Assembly (NCBI RefSeq): GCF_002994745.2
Contig: NC_037093.1
Span: 15,449,555 to 15,513,554, forward strand
Reading direction: 5' to 3'
Source of the DNA: Rosa chinensis
Lineage: Eukaryota > Streptophyta > Magnoliopsida > Rosales > Rosaceae
Length of the DNA stretch: 64,000 nucleotides
The notes below the pieces were generated by a model. It was not told the origin of the DNA, searched no databases, and was given only the letters and a program-made list of their open reading frames with translations. Of the stretch, positions 1-12,176 are shown in pieces. Within the stretch, counting starts at the first letter, position 1. Every line of letters starts with the position of its first letter. Both the position numbers and the translations under genes were made by a program.

Positions 1-1538
1 TAGATCCGTCGAAGATACGATACCAGAAGGACCAAGTTGGTGAGGCAATTGCTCGCCTTAGCAAACACGAGGAGAACTTAAAGAAGGTGGAGAATTGGAA
101 GGCAGCTCTTAGAAAAGCAGCAACTTTGTCTGGGTGGCCCATCTCGGAAGGAGGGTACGTATGTTCAATCTCAAACATCTCAACTTTATAATGCAGATTT
201 TAACATTCAACCATTAACAGATAGTTAACTTAGTTAACAGAGCACATAATGTTTAATCTTACCCGTGCATCAATAGTTTCACTAACTAATGGACTACAAT
301 TAGAGTATAATCTTGAATATGATTTAGTTTGTCATTGATTCGTCCCCTAAAAAACTAAACATATAGGATGGTTTAAGCTAATTATTTCATATCCATGAGT
401 TTACATTTGCAGGCATGAAGCGAATGTCATTGATGAAATTGTTAAAGAGATATCATCAACCAAAATAATGAAATGCACACCTCTAAATGTGGCAACATAT
501 CCTATTGGAATTAAATCTCGTTTAGAAGACATGCTTAAGTACTTAAATGTAGGGCAAGACAATCCTCACATGGTAGGGATATGGGGGATTGGCGGAATAG
601 GAAAGTCAACACTTGCAAAAGCTGTTTACAATTCAATTAGCAATAAGTTTGAACGCAGCTGTTTCTTGAGGATTGTTACAGAAGCATCATTTTCAGGTGA
701 AGGTCTTGTCCAGCTACAAAACGATTTTCTTTCTAATACAGTGAAGAATCCAACTAAGGTGACCAATGTTGATGAAGGAATCACTGTGCTAAAGCAAAAA
801 CTAAGCAAGACAAGGGTTATCTTAGTCCTTGATAATGTGAACCACTTGGATTAGTTAAGAGCACTTGCTGGAGGGTGTGATTGGTTTGGTCCAAATAGTA
901 GAATTATTGTAACAACAAGAGATACAAATTTGCTAAATGCTCATGGAGTCAATGTCGATTCAATATATGAGGTCAAGGAATTAAATCATCAAGATGCTTC
1001 AAAGCTCTTCAATTTAAATGCCTTCAGAAGAGAAATATGTCTAGATGACTTCTTTGAACTTGCAACCAAGGTAATACATTATGCTAAAGGGATTCCATTA
1101 GTTTTGGAAGTTTTGGGGTCAGATCTATGTAGTAAAAAGAATAAGGATGAGTGGAAAGCTACAGTAGAGTATTACAGCAGATATCCTAACCAACAGATTC
1201 AACAAACTCTCAAAAGAAGTTACGAGGCATTGGAGGATCCAATAAAACAAGTTTTTCTTCATATTGCATGTTTCTTTAAAGGTGATAGAGAAAGCTATGT
1301 GATTGATGTACTACAAAGCTGTGACTTGAATCCTAACTATGCTCTCAGAGTCCTCCTAGAAAAGGCCTTAATAAAAATTGGGAAAAACAATGGAATTGGG
1401 AACAATGAGATTTGGATGCATGATCTTCTAGAAGACATGGGAAAAGAAATTGTTCGGCAAGAGTCCCCTGATGAGATAGGTCAACGCAGTAGACTGTGGT
1501 TTTATGAGGATGTTTGCGAGGTCCTTGAGGAAAACACA
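1..1538 (+). pseudogene. TIR-NB-ARC resistance gene (TNL) fragment, left copy, broken and lacking LRR
   Basis: Intracellular NLR immune receptor of the TIR class. The window opens inside the TIR exon (1-154, ending at a GTACGT donor). Intron 1 is 155-412 and the NB-ARC exon is 413-1538, ending at GTAAGT. Visible motifs: P-loop GIWGIGGIGKSTLA, kinase-2 VILVLDNV (the usual second Asp is Asn), RNBS-B RIIVTTRD, GIPLVLEVLGSDLC (GLPL type) and WMHDLLEDMGKEIV (MHD type). An in-frame TAG at 852-854 lies just after kinase-2 where the paralogue at 55584-56685 has CAG, so the reading frame is cut there. After 1538 no LRR exon can be found up to the Helitron at 2597; sequence matching the paralogue's intron 2 stops after about 18 bases. 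It is therefore a truncated pseudogene, or at best a source of a short TIR-NB protein. The 5' end lies outside the window. Confidence 0.9.
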
Positions 1539-2596
1539 GTAAGTGATATTTAAAATTGGAAATTGATTTTTGGCCTGAATCCCAAATGTCATGTCATGTT
1601 AGCTACACATATAATCTATTTGCCAAATCATGCCATGTAATTCTTGAGAAAAATACAATCTTATCATTCCAAATTTAATGGCTCTAAATTATTTTGGTTT
1701 TCTTCTAAAAAAAAAAAATTTTTGGTTCTTCTTTCTTTTCATTATACTCATGCTTAGATTTAATCATTTAAATAACAATTTTGTTTCTTCAATCAAGAAT
1801 AGAAAACATTTCATGTAATTCAGTCAATAGATTTGTACATACATTCGATCAATAGATTTGCATAATACATGTATATGAATTTGAATTTTGTTGAATTCCT
1901 GCAAATTTTGAAAATATAATGTGAAAAAATACATATTCATATGATTGTATATATTCTTTTGCTCATTTTTTTCTCTCTATCTATAGCTGGGGTTTAAACG
2001 TTATATTTGAGTTTATTATTTTTTTTTCCTTATCATTAGATTGTAGATGAAAATTAATGGCTGCTACTAACATGAAATATTTTCTTAATTACCTCTTAAT
2101 TTGGACATATGTATTTTCCAAATTCAATTTATTAATGTTATTTTTTGGATGAAATTAATCAATATTTGGAAACAAAAATTAATGCCTATTTCTCGACACT
2201 AATTCAATATATTAATGCTATTCGGAAATATATTCGGAAATAAGAAAAATTATAGGAAAGAGTTTAATTAAATGAAAAAAAATATTGGTCAAAGAATCTG
2301 TAAACATATCCCTTAAATTAATACATAATCAATAGCTGATATTTTTGTTTCGACACCTAATTAAATTCATTAATATCATTGATTCACCCCCTAACATCTA
2401 AAAGCAAATACAAAAGGATAAAGTTATTGTTGCAATAGTTTGATGTGACAAGATATATTATGTGAAATTAAAAATAAGATTTCCATTTGTTTATATGGCA
2501 TGACACATAGGATTTGAGACCGCCTATCATTGCCCTTTAAAATTATTTAACTTTATGATATTTAATACATCCTAGCTTATAAAATCTTAAATTAAA
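1539..2596. other. AT-rich stretch without recognisable gene
   Basis: Very AT-rich sequence with poly-A/T runs follows the NB-ARC exon. It should hold intron 2 and the LRR exons if the left TNL were complete, but I see no LRR-coding frame on either strand. I recognise no element ends here. Confidence 0.6.
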
Positions 2597-2893
2597 TCTA
2601 TACTATTATTAAGAGAAGAGGCTTTGTTAGCCAAAACTAAAAAATTTGACAGAAATGACCCTGAAATATTAAAAAACTTTGAGAATTAATTAAATCACAA
2701 GGGCAATTATGACAATTACAAATTATATTTTTATTAAAAAAATAAACAAAAAAAATCTCACAACCCCACTTTTGTCTCCCACTAACTTCTCTCTACAATA
2801 ACTGTTTTAATCCATTATCTTTTTTTCTTTCTTAAAAAAAAAAATATAATAAAAAATACTTGCACATGCATAGCATGTGTGGAGCAAGACTAG
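2597..2893 (+). mobile_element. Small non-autonomous Helitron
   Basis: The 297-bp unit starts TCTATACTATTATTAAG directly after an A and ends CTAG directly before a T, the A|T insertion preference of Helitrons. Just before the end is a hairpin: CACATGC and GCATGTG (2865-2881) around an ATA loop, wrapped by an outer CTTGC/GCAAG stem, then CTAG at 2890-2893. No coding sequence. The 5' TC, 3' hairpin, CTRR end and lack of target duplication are the defining Helitron marks; family membership was not checked by search. Confidence 0.75.
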
Positions 2894-2959
2894 TATTTTT
2901 TTTTTTTTTTGAAACGGGGTTTGGAACCCAGCCTAGCTGGGAGGCTCATCCCCACAATA

Positions 2960-5900
2960 TTATTAATAGTCAAACTAGGATACAACGGGGAGGACGTTAG
3001 GCCTAAGCCCCGTGAAATACAACATTGATCCTCGTAGAGAACGTCCCGAATGATAACAGGACTCTCATCTAGCCAAAGTTCATCTAAACAAGCAGTACTA
3101 GCAAGGTGTGCCAATCTATTGGCCACACCATTTGTTTCCCTATACACATGACAGAATTGGAAGAAAAGCTACTAACATACCTTCTGCAATCTTCCAAGAT
3201 CCGGCCAATATCAGAAAGAATGACATCTCCCCAAGTCAGGGCATACACAAGAGTAGAACAATCACTTTCAACTTCAACCTCCAACCAGCCTTGATGTATT
3301 GCAAGCAACAAACCTGCTCTCAAGGCTTCAGCTTCCATGTGTAAAGCCAAAGACGCAGAGGGGACATGACGCGCAAGAGATGCCACACAGGTTCCCTGTT
3401 CGTCACGCCCCACAACCCCCACACCACCCTTCTGTGCTTCAGCTATGTAGGCACCATCAATATTTATCTTCAGACGTCCTGGAGGTGGACACTGCCAATG
3501 CGACACAGGTCTCGGTTTTTTTCTACACAAGGTGGGCATGGCCTGTTTGTATTCTTCAAGGAATCTACATGCTCCTTCAATCATATGTAATGGATTATAA
3601 ACCCCACCATTCCAAATAATATTGTTCCTTTCTGACCAAATCACCCAGAGAAAGACAAGAAAGAGTTCCACATCATGACCCACAAGCTGAGTAACCATTG
3701 TTCTCACCCATTCACTTAGGGGCCATGACGCAAAATCAGCAGGGTTGATTTTGAGAGGGCAATGAGACCAGAACAAGTTGACCGCAGTACAGTCCATGAA
3801 TAAATGCTTACCATCCTCAACTTTTTCAGAGCAGAATACACACTCCAAATCTGGGAGCTGAACCTTATTAGACAAGGCAGCTCGTGTGGGTAATATTCCC
3901 TTAACCAGACGCCAAGTATGCATAAGAACCTTTGGAGGAACTCTAATCTTCCACAGTTGTTTCCAAAATACATCAGTTTCACCTTCAAGACTCTTAGAGG
4001 TGGATGCTCGATTAACCATTCCAGTTGTTATTCTAGCAACATGGTATCCTGACTTGGCATTATAAACACCCAATTTGTCAAAGTACCACCTAAGCTTGTC
4101 TTCCCCACTAGTTAAGCTCAAAGGGATTCTAGTAATTAGGTCTGCCTCAAAATCAGTAAAAAGAACCTTAACCACATCCTTCATCCAATCCCCACAGTCA
4201 TCATCAATGAGAGCAGCAACCTTTAAGTGTTCCGTACCCACCACCATAGGAGAAAAAGGTCTAAAGCTGTAGGGGAGAGGTAACCAAGGATCAGACCATA
4301 TGGAAATTTTTTTACCATCACCCACCTGGTAACGCAGGCCTTTAAGAAGTAGCTCTCTGCCAAAGATAATACTCCTCCAAGTATAGGAAGCTCCACCAAT
4401 AAGAGGTGCATGTAAAAAATCAGAGTTAGGGTAGTAACGGGCCTTCAAGAGCTGAGTGAGCAAAGATTTCGGTCTACTCAAGAGCCTCCATCCTTGTTTG
4501 GCATGGAGAGCTTGATTAAACAATGACATATCTCGAAAGCCCAACCCTCCCTCTGATTTTGGAGCACACAACTTGTCCCAAGCGAGCTAGTGAATCTTTC
4601 GCTCAGAATCAGTATCACCCCACCAAAATCGGGCCATCAATCGATGCATTTCACCACAAAGATGTTTTGGGAGTTCAAAAAAACTCATCACATATGTTGG
4701 GATTGATTGGACCACTGCTTTAAGCAACACTTCTTTACCAGCAGTACTCAGAAGCTTATCTTTCCAGCCTTGAGTTTTCTTTCGAACTTTCTCCTGTAGG
4801 AACCCAAAGGCCTCCTCTTTTGAATAACTGATCTCGATTGGCAAGCCAAGATACTTATCATGTTTGTCAACCCTTGATACACCTAAGATCGCAGCCAGAC
4901 AATCTTGTTTATCACGTGGAACATTACGGCTGAATGATACATCACTTTTGAGATAGTTAATCTGTTGGCCCGATAACTTTTCAAATTGCTGGAAAATATC
5001 CTTCAAAACCAGACACTCCTGCCAGTCTGCCTTAAAGAAAATGAAGGAATCATCAGCAAAAAACAAATGGCTAATAGAAGGCGCACCTATACATATTTTG
5101 ACACCATGCAGGAGTTCTCTCTCCTCAGCTTGCACAATAAGTTTAGATAGGAATTCTGCACACAGTAGGAATAGGTATGGTGAGATGGCATCCCCCTGCC
5201 GTAGCCCTTGTGAAGGTTTAAGATTTCCACAAGGCTCTCAATTGACTAGAAAAGAGTAGGAGACAGTGCTAACACAATTCATAATCCAACCTGTCCAAGT
5301 AGAGCAGAAACCCAAATGCTCCATCACCCTCTCCAAGAATGGCCATTCCACTCTGTCATAGGCTTTGCTCATGTCAAGCTTGAGTGCACCATAACCCACA
5401 TGACCTCGACGACGCCTCTTCAAAAAATGAGAGATTTCAAAGGCTAAAAGAGAATTATCAGATATCAATCTCCCTGGAACAAAAGCACTTTGAAAAGGTG
5501 AAACTAACTCATCCAGCAGGGGCTTAAGGCAGTTTGCTAGAACCTTTGACCCAATCTTGTACAACACATTTCAAAGACTAATGGGTCTGAGTTGACTCAT
5601 AGTCTCTGGAGTTTTAACTTTCGGCACCAGGGTCACAAGCGTCCCATTTATTTGTTCAAGCAAGTCAGCAACCAATAAAGCACCGTACTGCCTCCACAAC
5701 ATCATTACCTACAACGCCCCAGAACTGTTGGTAGAAAGAAGGTGAAAATCCGTCTGGGCCCGAAGCCTTCAATGGATGCATTTGTTTCAATGCCTTCCGA
5801 ACTTCTTCTCCTGAAATTTCCTTGGTGAGTTGAGCATTGATCTCATAAGTAATCACCGGATTGATGAAGTTGAATTCGCTGTCAGTGAAAGTAGGAGTAG

Positions 5901-7139
5901 TTGAGGTGAAAAGACCATTGAAATATGACGTCACAATGTCTTGCAACTCATGATCTTCATTACACCAAACACCATCGTCATTGTAGAGTCCCTTGATTAG
6001 ATTCTTCTTCTTTCTATTCGTTGTCTGCTGATGGAAAAAATTCGTATTAAGATCTCCATCTGTCAACCAAAGGACTCGTGAACGTTGTTGCCAAAACACC
6101 TCTTCACGGTGGAGAAGTTCCTTCAATTTAGACTCCAAAAAAATCGACTAACATCAGGAGACGCCGAAAAGGAAGAGTCATAAAAGACAACCAACTTTGA
6201 CCGAGTCATCTCAATCTCTTTCTTTAGACTTCCAAACTTAGTGTGACTCCAACTCAACAACAATTCACGTGTATTATTAATTCTGTTAGAAACAGTAGAC
6301 AAGGGGCATGTTCCAGTCCCACTAAACCAACCTGCTTCCACCACTTGCTTGCACTCTTTGTCTCGCAACCAAAAATCTTCAAAAATTCTACGCTTACGTC
6401 GAGTGTGTCGCTTTCTGATCTCAAGTAGTATAGGGAGGTGGTCAGAAGTAGTGGGTGGTAGGTTAGTGACCCTAGAAAGAGGAAACAGTCTCGTCCAACT
6501 ACGAGTAGAAACAAATCTGTCAAGCCGGAGTTTGAACTCTTCCCCATTCTGGATTCCCAGCCAAGTAAACTTTGGACCCACGTAATGCATGTCAACAAGA
6601 TCACAAGACTGGAGAGCATCATGAAAACCATCCATTTGAGACTGACTACGTCTTGCCCCCCCTTCTTTTTCCGATATTGAAGTTATTTCATTCAAATCCC
6701 CTCCAAGAACCCAAAGGACATCCCCCATTTGGCCAAGTCGTCGGAGGAGTGACCATGTGAGGTGCCTATTCTCTGCCTTAGCCTGGCCGTACACACCCGT
6801 AAATCTCCAGACAACTTGTCCCTTATCATCTTTGACATTCACATCAATATGGCATTTGGAGTAGGACTTGAGCGAAATGTTAACATCGTCAGTCCACAGC
6901 AAACTAACACCTCCCGAACTGCTAACACCTTTGCCATTCTTCTTATGAACAAACTGACAATCAACAGAAAAAACATGAGGCCACCCAATCTTCTTGCGAA
7001 TAGACACCATTTCAGCAGCTGTACGTTTAGTTTCAGAAAGAAAAAGAATTGTGGGATGAATAAGGGACACCAACCCTTTAAGCCCTTTCACTGTCCAAGG
7101 GTTCCCAATCCCTTGGCAGTTCCAGCATAGCAGGTTCAT
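2960..7139 (-). pseudogene. LINE ORF2: endonuclease-reverse transcriptase-RNase H, multiply broken
   Basis: ORF2 makes the nick and copies the element RNA at the target. ATG at 7139 starts MNLLCWNCQGIGNPWTVKG, the usual APE-type endonuclease start; further EN signs are SETKR and TSDHLPI. Reverse transcriptase follows (GPDGFSPSFYQ, QSAFVPGRLISDN, KAYDRVEW, FADDS catalytic box near 5060), then a zf-RVT stretch and an RNase H domain (INIDGAY... ESDC). Lesions seen: frameshift near 6130 in an A-run; TGA plus frameshift near 5570; TGA at about 5236-5238 where a Gly codon is expected; TAG near 4590 where Trp is expected; frameshift near 3140 inside RNase H. Piece boundaries are 7139-6123, 6138-5665, 5567-5238, 5135-4587, 4571-3084 and 3147-~2960. 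No normal stop is visible before the tail. Confidence 0.9.
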
Positions 7140-7281
7140 TTCACGTGATGGGTCGAATCCGGACCCATCACGGAAGAACGTTTAGTGGCACGTCCATAGC
7201 CTTGCAAAGGTGGACGAAGCACAGCCCCGCGCCGGATTGCTCGATTCCACAGAGGTCAAAGGAACATTTGGATTAACATTT

Positions 7282-7716
7282 TCATGGACTACAGGCCCAT
7301 GTGCAAAGGGAAGCTGAGTAAGCCGTTTTCCTTTTGAACTCCCAGAACTTCTTTTTTTTATAAACTGCTAATTCTGTTCTCGTAACTGCCAGATCAGTTG
7401 GAGACCGCAATCCCAAAATTGACGTGTCAGAGTCTCCTTCATCCAACTGTGGTGTGACGATAACCGTTCCACAAATGTTGGAAACCAACTGTTCCGGAGC
7501 ATAACCGCAGGCTTTCCCCCGGTCTGCGTCAACTGTCGTAAGCAAACCGAACTGGAGGTCACAATCCTCCTCGACAATGACATCATCAATTCTATCCTCC
7601 ATCAACTCTTCCACACCCCGCTGCTTTCCGCCGTCGTCAGGACAGTCTAAGCAACTCCTTTTACGGCCACCATGGACCTTGAATTCATCATCAGTAAAAG
7701 GGAGATCCACTTCCAT
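7282..7716 (-). pseudogene. LINE ORF1 C-terminal fragment
   Basis: A 144-codon frame just upstream (minus-strand sense) of ORF2. It is acidic and lacks the RRM-like and CCHC zinc-knuckle parts that plant L1 ORF1 proteins carry nearer the N-terminus, so only the C-terminal tail remains. The ATG at 7716 is probably an internal Met; the true 5' part was lost at the 7725/7726 junction. Assignment rests mainly on position and orientation in the LINE. Confidence 0.5.
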
Positions 7717-7925
7717 ACTGCCAACTAGGGATGGGCACGGTCCCAGATCGGCACCATATTTACAGGGACCGGGACCGAGCCCGAAGTTTCCGGGTCGGTC
7801 TCAAATCAAGTTTTCCGGTGGTCGGGACCTGGGAGAGCCCGGACCGAAGTTTCCGGGCCAGGTTTCTCGGGTTTTCGGGCCTTTTGCATCATCTTGAGAT
7901 TTGGTTTATGATCTGGTTTTACTTC

Positions 7926-7990
7926 TCACAAATTGAAGATCAACACAAGATATTGAAGAAAATAGAAGATCAACACAAGATATTGAAGAA
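7926..7990 (+). repeat. Two-copy ~31-bp tandem repeat
   Basis: The unit beginning AAGATCAACACAAGATATTG occurs twice in direct succession inside the small hAT element, with almost no divergence. Confidence 0.8.
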
Positions 7991-8149
7991 AATTGCAATC
8001 AAAATCGAAATATACAAGCCTTCAAGCTCATGATTCTCTTGGTCCTCTCCCCAACATGGCATGGATCTGGTTCAGATCTGGAAACTGAACCGAAACTGAC
8101 CCCTCTCTGCAACTCTGTTTACATCAACACAGCTAGAAGAAAGGGAAGA

Positions 8150-8335
8150 GAAAAGAATAAGAGATGAGGAGAAGAAGAAGAAGAAGAGGAGAATGTGCGG
8201 CAGTGAAAAGAAGACAAGAGGAGGAGAAAAGAAATGAGAGAATAAGAGAGGAGATGAGAGAAGAAGAACTGAAGAAGAAAAAGAAAAGTAGGAGAAAAGA
8301 AGAGAGGGAACGTGCGGCAGTGAAAAGAGGAAGAT
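8150..8335 (+). repeat. Polypurine (GA/GAA) tract
   Basis: About 180 bases of nearly pure A/G on the + strand inside the small hAT, interrupted by two copies of GTGCGGCAGTGAAAAGA. Low-complexity sequence with no coding sense recognised. Confidence 0.75.
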
Positions 8336-10734
8336 AAAGTAGGGTATAAGTAGCCTAAATATTATATAGTTAATAGAAATGGTCAGTAAACGAGCCTTCG
8401 GGCTTTTTTTTTTTTGATTTCTTGGGCTCGGTTTTGGACCGTTTATATTGCTTTCAAGCCGGGCCTTGCAAAACTATGAAATTATTTTTTAGAGCCCGGA
8501 CCGTTTGGGCCGGTCCCGGGCCGGTTCCGGGCCAATATTCGGATTTTCGGGCTAAATGCCCAGCCCTACAATCTTTCATATCATTCATTGCCAGGTCTTT
8601 TTTGCATTACGTCGAAAGAAATTAGAACTCCTGCTCTACTTCAAATCTAAGCTAATGAAGGACAAATGTTCTAACCGTCTCATCACCAACAAAAAATGTG
8701 AGTTAAGTTTAGACAATCATGAGACAAGTTATATTTACTTTATTGATGACCGTATCACAGAAGTAAATCAACCTGACGTGAATGATTCACTCTTTCATAT
8801 TTTTACTTTACTTTAGCATTATTCATATTCAAGAGATGTATTGGAAGTCAGATATCCATATACAAACCTTTTAATTTACACTTCAGGGGTCACCACTACT
8901 CTTTCCACCAGTGTTCTCATTCAGGATTTCTATTGACTGCAAATCCACAATGATGAATAGATAAGGAAAGATAACTAGTCCCTTGCAATTCCATCTTACA
9001 TTGAGATCTAAAAGCATTTGCAGATAGTGACTAAAGTGATACCTTTCTTATATTGGCATCACATTACGTACATGTATTCAGTAAATATATGTCAATCAAT
9101 AAGGTTAAGCTAGGTTAAGCTCAATAATTATTATAAGAATACCGTCCATGTATCTCAAATCTATTCCTTTTCATGTTGAATACAAAATTTCCCACTCCTA
9201 ACTTGCACACTTAATATTGAGTAAAAATCTAACAAAACTTGGGAAGAATCCTTCCACCACTTGGCCACCTCCTCCATACAAGGCCATCTGCAATACAAAA
9301 AGCTTTCACAGAATCAGTAGAGTGCTTGGTATGTATACCAAAATTTGAACTTGCATGAAATCCAAGGGGTAGTGCACCCATGACCTAAGTTATAAGTTCC
9401 ACTCTAGAATAATGACTTCCAGTTTAGTTTTTTTTTGTTTTTCCCCTACATAAGCTTAAATTTTCCGATCAAACTCAATGCTGCAGCACAACTTAAAAGG
9501 AAAAAGAAAAAAGTAATGGCTACTTGGGTGCTAATATAATAATTTACAAGTTATAATAACTTTTACCCAAACAACATTCTAAATCTTTAGGTGAAGGATT
9601 TAGGGAAATAAAACACTGTAATGAAAGAATGCCCAAAGTATCCCTCCCTGGCGTGCAAATTATGTCTAGCAAATATATTTGTCAAAAATGAGTTGGGGTT
9701 AAACTGCTCAAAATCAATGAATTCTCTTTTCAATAAGTAGAGCTAAAGTCCAAAGATGAAAGAAGAGAGAAAACTATAAAGAAATCAATCAAGGCTTGGT
9801 GCCGTGCCCAACCAGGTCAGCAAACAGAACATCCTAAACTTGGGAGGGGCGAAAAACAAGGTAAAGCCTAGTTCAAGTGAGAGATCCATCCATGTGGCGA
9901 CGGCTGATGGGCGTAAGAACGATTACAAGACTCAACTCTTCCTATGAGAGTTTTACACTGAAAATCTCCAGTACTAAACTGCAACGAGAGGGCTAGCTTT
10001 AAATCAGTTTCAACCATGATTTTGGAGCATCCTCCTTCACAGTCCTCCCAAGACAATTTCAACTCCAAGTATACAGTCCAGGGCTTAGCAAATACCCAGG
10101 GTAGCAGCACGTGCCCCAATCAGCCCTCACAAACTAATTACCACACCATCCTAACCATATTTGAAAGTGCCAATACTAAAGGCATCATTCTCACTAAAAA
10201 GTTACACTTTCTAAAATGGTATATTGAAGTTCCGGTTCAACAGTGAATAGACCAAGACAATTCTGAAAAATAAAAACATAAAAAGCAAATTCAAATTGCT
10301 TATCAATTCAACTGTTAAACGCTATATCCAGAAAAAGCACTAATTTCATTACAAGGACAACTTCACTTCCCCAAAGTTCCAATCACACATTCCATAAAAG
10401 AAGAAACAAAAGAGGAGCTTCTAAGGTATATCCTTATAGCTTATCGGCCCATGTAAGCTGAAAAGAAAACTCATCAAAACAACACCAAATCATCATATTC
10501 TGCCCATTCATCCCAGTAAACACGAATTAAGCAATAAACTAAACTGCCTTACTATAATCACCAAATTCATTCTTTACACACCCATTTAAGCTCAAAACCA
10601 ATAGTGATGTCAAACTATAACACAAAATTAGCAAAGAATCCATTGTTTATTTGATGAACTGAGTTAACAACAGTAAATATAATACAGTACTGGTAAAACT
10701 GAGTGTGTTAATAAATAAAATTTAACCTGAAATC

Positions 10735-10983
10735 CTAAGCGACGGTGAGGGATTGTTGCTTGGAGGGCTCGAAGGGTTTGGTGGGTTTCTTATCCATGAA
10801 ATCTTCGATGTTGTAAACGACGGTGATGTAGAGAGTACAACTAGGGCACCGAGCGATCTCTTCCCCCAATTTCAGGTCTTCCTTGGTGATCTGGAACAAG
10901 TCTCCGCATGGGCATGGGTATGTGTACGCCTGGAGCTCGTCGTTCCACACCATATCTTCGATCTCCACGTCGTCGTACGACAT
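10735..10983 (-). CDS. DPH3: DPH3-type CSL zinc-finger protein, left copy
   Basis: 82-aa small zinc protein. The DPH3/KTI11 family donates electrons to the Dph1-Dph2 radical enzyme in diphthamide synthesis on elongation factor 2 and is linked to Elongator-dependent tRNA modification (family knowledge). The CSL finger is complete: YPCPCGDLF supplies two Cys, RCPSC the other two, with the signature DLF and the EDL/GEEIARC stretch between. Length is normal for the family. It differs from the right copy only at residue 12 (Val here, Glu there); Glu fits the acidic N-terminal run EIEDM.W, so Val is probably the derived state. An overlapping upstream ORF and a weak UTR donor (see separate entries) suggest lower expression than the right copy. 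The gene may be functional but disadvantaged. Confidence 0.9.
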   Translation of the reverse strand: MSYDDVEIEDMVWNDELQAYTYPCPCGDLFQITKEDLKLGEEIARCPSCTLYITVVYNIEDFMDKKPTKPFEPSKQQSLTVA

Positions 10984-11044
10984 CGTTTAGCTTCGGTGAG
11001 ACGGGGAGAGTGTAAAGACCTGGCCCAAAATTTGACGAAAGCAT
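10841..11044 (-). promoter_or_regulatory. Upstream ORF overlapping the DPH3 start (left copy)
   Basis: An ATG 60 bases before the DPH3 start opens a 67-codon frame that runs through the DPH3 start in another frame and ends at 10841. In the right copy the matching uORF closes after 18 codons, before the DPH3 ATG. The difference comes from one extra base in the left leader. If the acceptor at 11054 is used, this uATG is in the mRNA and would reduce DPH3 translation. Confidence 0.5.
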
Positions 11045-11053
11045 TGTTACAGG

Positions 11054-12176
11054 CTGAATTTAAAATTTAAATACAGATTAAAAGAAAATGAAAATTCACT
11101 ATAAATAAAAAGGTAAAGAAAAAGTTCACAGCAGAACCAATTTAGCAAATAAATCCCAAAAGAATTCTATTAACCAACAATCATAAAATCGAAAACAAAA
11201 GCGAAACAGTTTATAACCATACCGAAAATAAAACAAAGGATTTAAACACAGCAAAGCATTTGATACACATTGTAACAAAAAGTACCCAAACCAATATCAG
11301 CATGATCAGTGAGTTCACATGATAACAGATACCCAACATTATCAATTACAATACCAAATTCGAAAGTAACAACAGTAAGGAAGTTGACATAAAGAAAATA
11401 GAATTTAGCACATTAGCAGTTTTACCAAATTTGAATGGATGCAAACATAAGACCCAAGAAATGCCAAACCACATTTGCTATCAAATGATAGAAAAATCAT
11501 CCTAGGTTCTATCCACAATGACATCAAAAATTCACATGAAGTATATAATACATTAATACATAAACCTAACAAGTACAACTATTGTACTTGGCGAAACACA
11601 ATGAAGATGGTAATGCAAACCTTTTTTAGGCTAATGTCGGCTAGAGAACAGGGTAGTGCAACTAATTGCATTAAGATATGCGCCCAACCGCATATACAAC
11701 GCAGAGAGACAGGTATGAACTTTGCAACTAAAGTAAAAATATGAATAAGCATCACGACATCTAGAAAGTGGTCTTCCAAAAAAACTGAACCAAATTGAGA
11801 GGTAGCAAATCACATAATTAAATTCAATGTCTAGATCTGACAATGAAGAGTCAACAAAGAAGTATTATGGAAAGAAATCCACCTACAGAAACAGAAAAGA
11901 AAACATTCAATAAAATCAAGTTGGTTTAAGAAATCAAGGTATAATTGCTTAAAAGAAAAGCCACTCATACAGTAGAGAATAACAGATGAAAACCAAACCA
12001 CTACAAGCACAGAAACCACATCGTTGTTCATATACTCAATCATCACAAATGAAATACTAAGGAAACTAAATACTTGACAGATTATCGTTTCTCAAGACCA
12101 TGATTTCAATTCAAAGCATAAACCAAAAGAGCAATATTGAAATCAAGTAAAATTGTAAAGTAAAGAAGTAACCCAC
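11054..12176 (-). other. Putative 5'-UTR intron of left DPH3 copy
   Basis: Matches the intron placed at 40961-42076 in the right arm. The acceptor TTAAATTCAG is kept, but the donor reads GTGGGT instead of the GTAAGT of the right copy, so splicing may be weaker. Exon 1 would lie upstream near 12177-12360. Inferred from sequence only. Confidence 0.45.

Larger units (their letters stand above)
2896..7725 (-). mobile_element. L1-type LINE retrotransposon, 5'-truncated
   Basis: Non-LTR retrotransposon on the minus strand. The poly(A) tail reads as T(15) at 2896-2910, two bases after the Helitron end. Order on the minus strand: C-terminal part of ORF1 (7282-7716), then ORF2 with endonuclease, reverse transcriptase, zinc-binding and RNase H regions. 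The 5' side stops in ORF1 where a hAT terminus begins at 7726. I could not find a clear target-site duplication: neither the sequence next to the poly-T nor that beyond 8568 matches. All ORFs are broken, so it is immobile by itself. Confidence 0.9.
7726..8568. mobile_element. Non-autonomous hAT element, 843 bp, related to the element at 18407-22865
   Basis: Ends are TAGGGATGGGCACGG on the left and the inverted complement (ATGCCCAGCCCTA) on the right. The outer ~150 bp on each side are rich in CCGGGxCCGG-type motifs and align in pattern with the termini of the complete hAT at 18407-22865 (both read CACGGTCCCAGA near the left end). The interior holds no transposase: it has a duplicated ~31-bp unit (about 7926-7990) and a long purine-rich tract (8150-8335). 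Flanking 8-mers (left CTGCCAAC, right CAATCTTT) do not match, so the original target duplication is lost or one flank has been rearranged. Confidence 0.8.

Noticed and set aside
3299..3619. Plus-strand ORFs across 3106-7130
   Set aside because: Antisense shadows of the LINE ORF2.
9868..10246. Overlapping frames conserved in both arms (9868-10119 minus, 10016-10246 plus; 42885-43115 minus)
   Set aside because: The plus-strand frame is just duplicated DNA. The minus-strand one faintly resembles a plant RNase H segment (ETDLKLAL) but its right-arm counterpart has stops, so at most it is an old LINE scrap in the DPH3 3' region.
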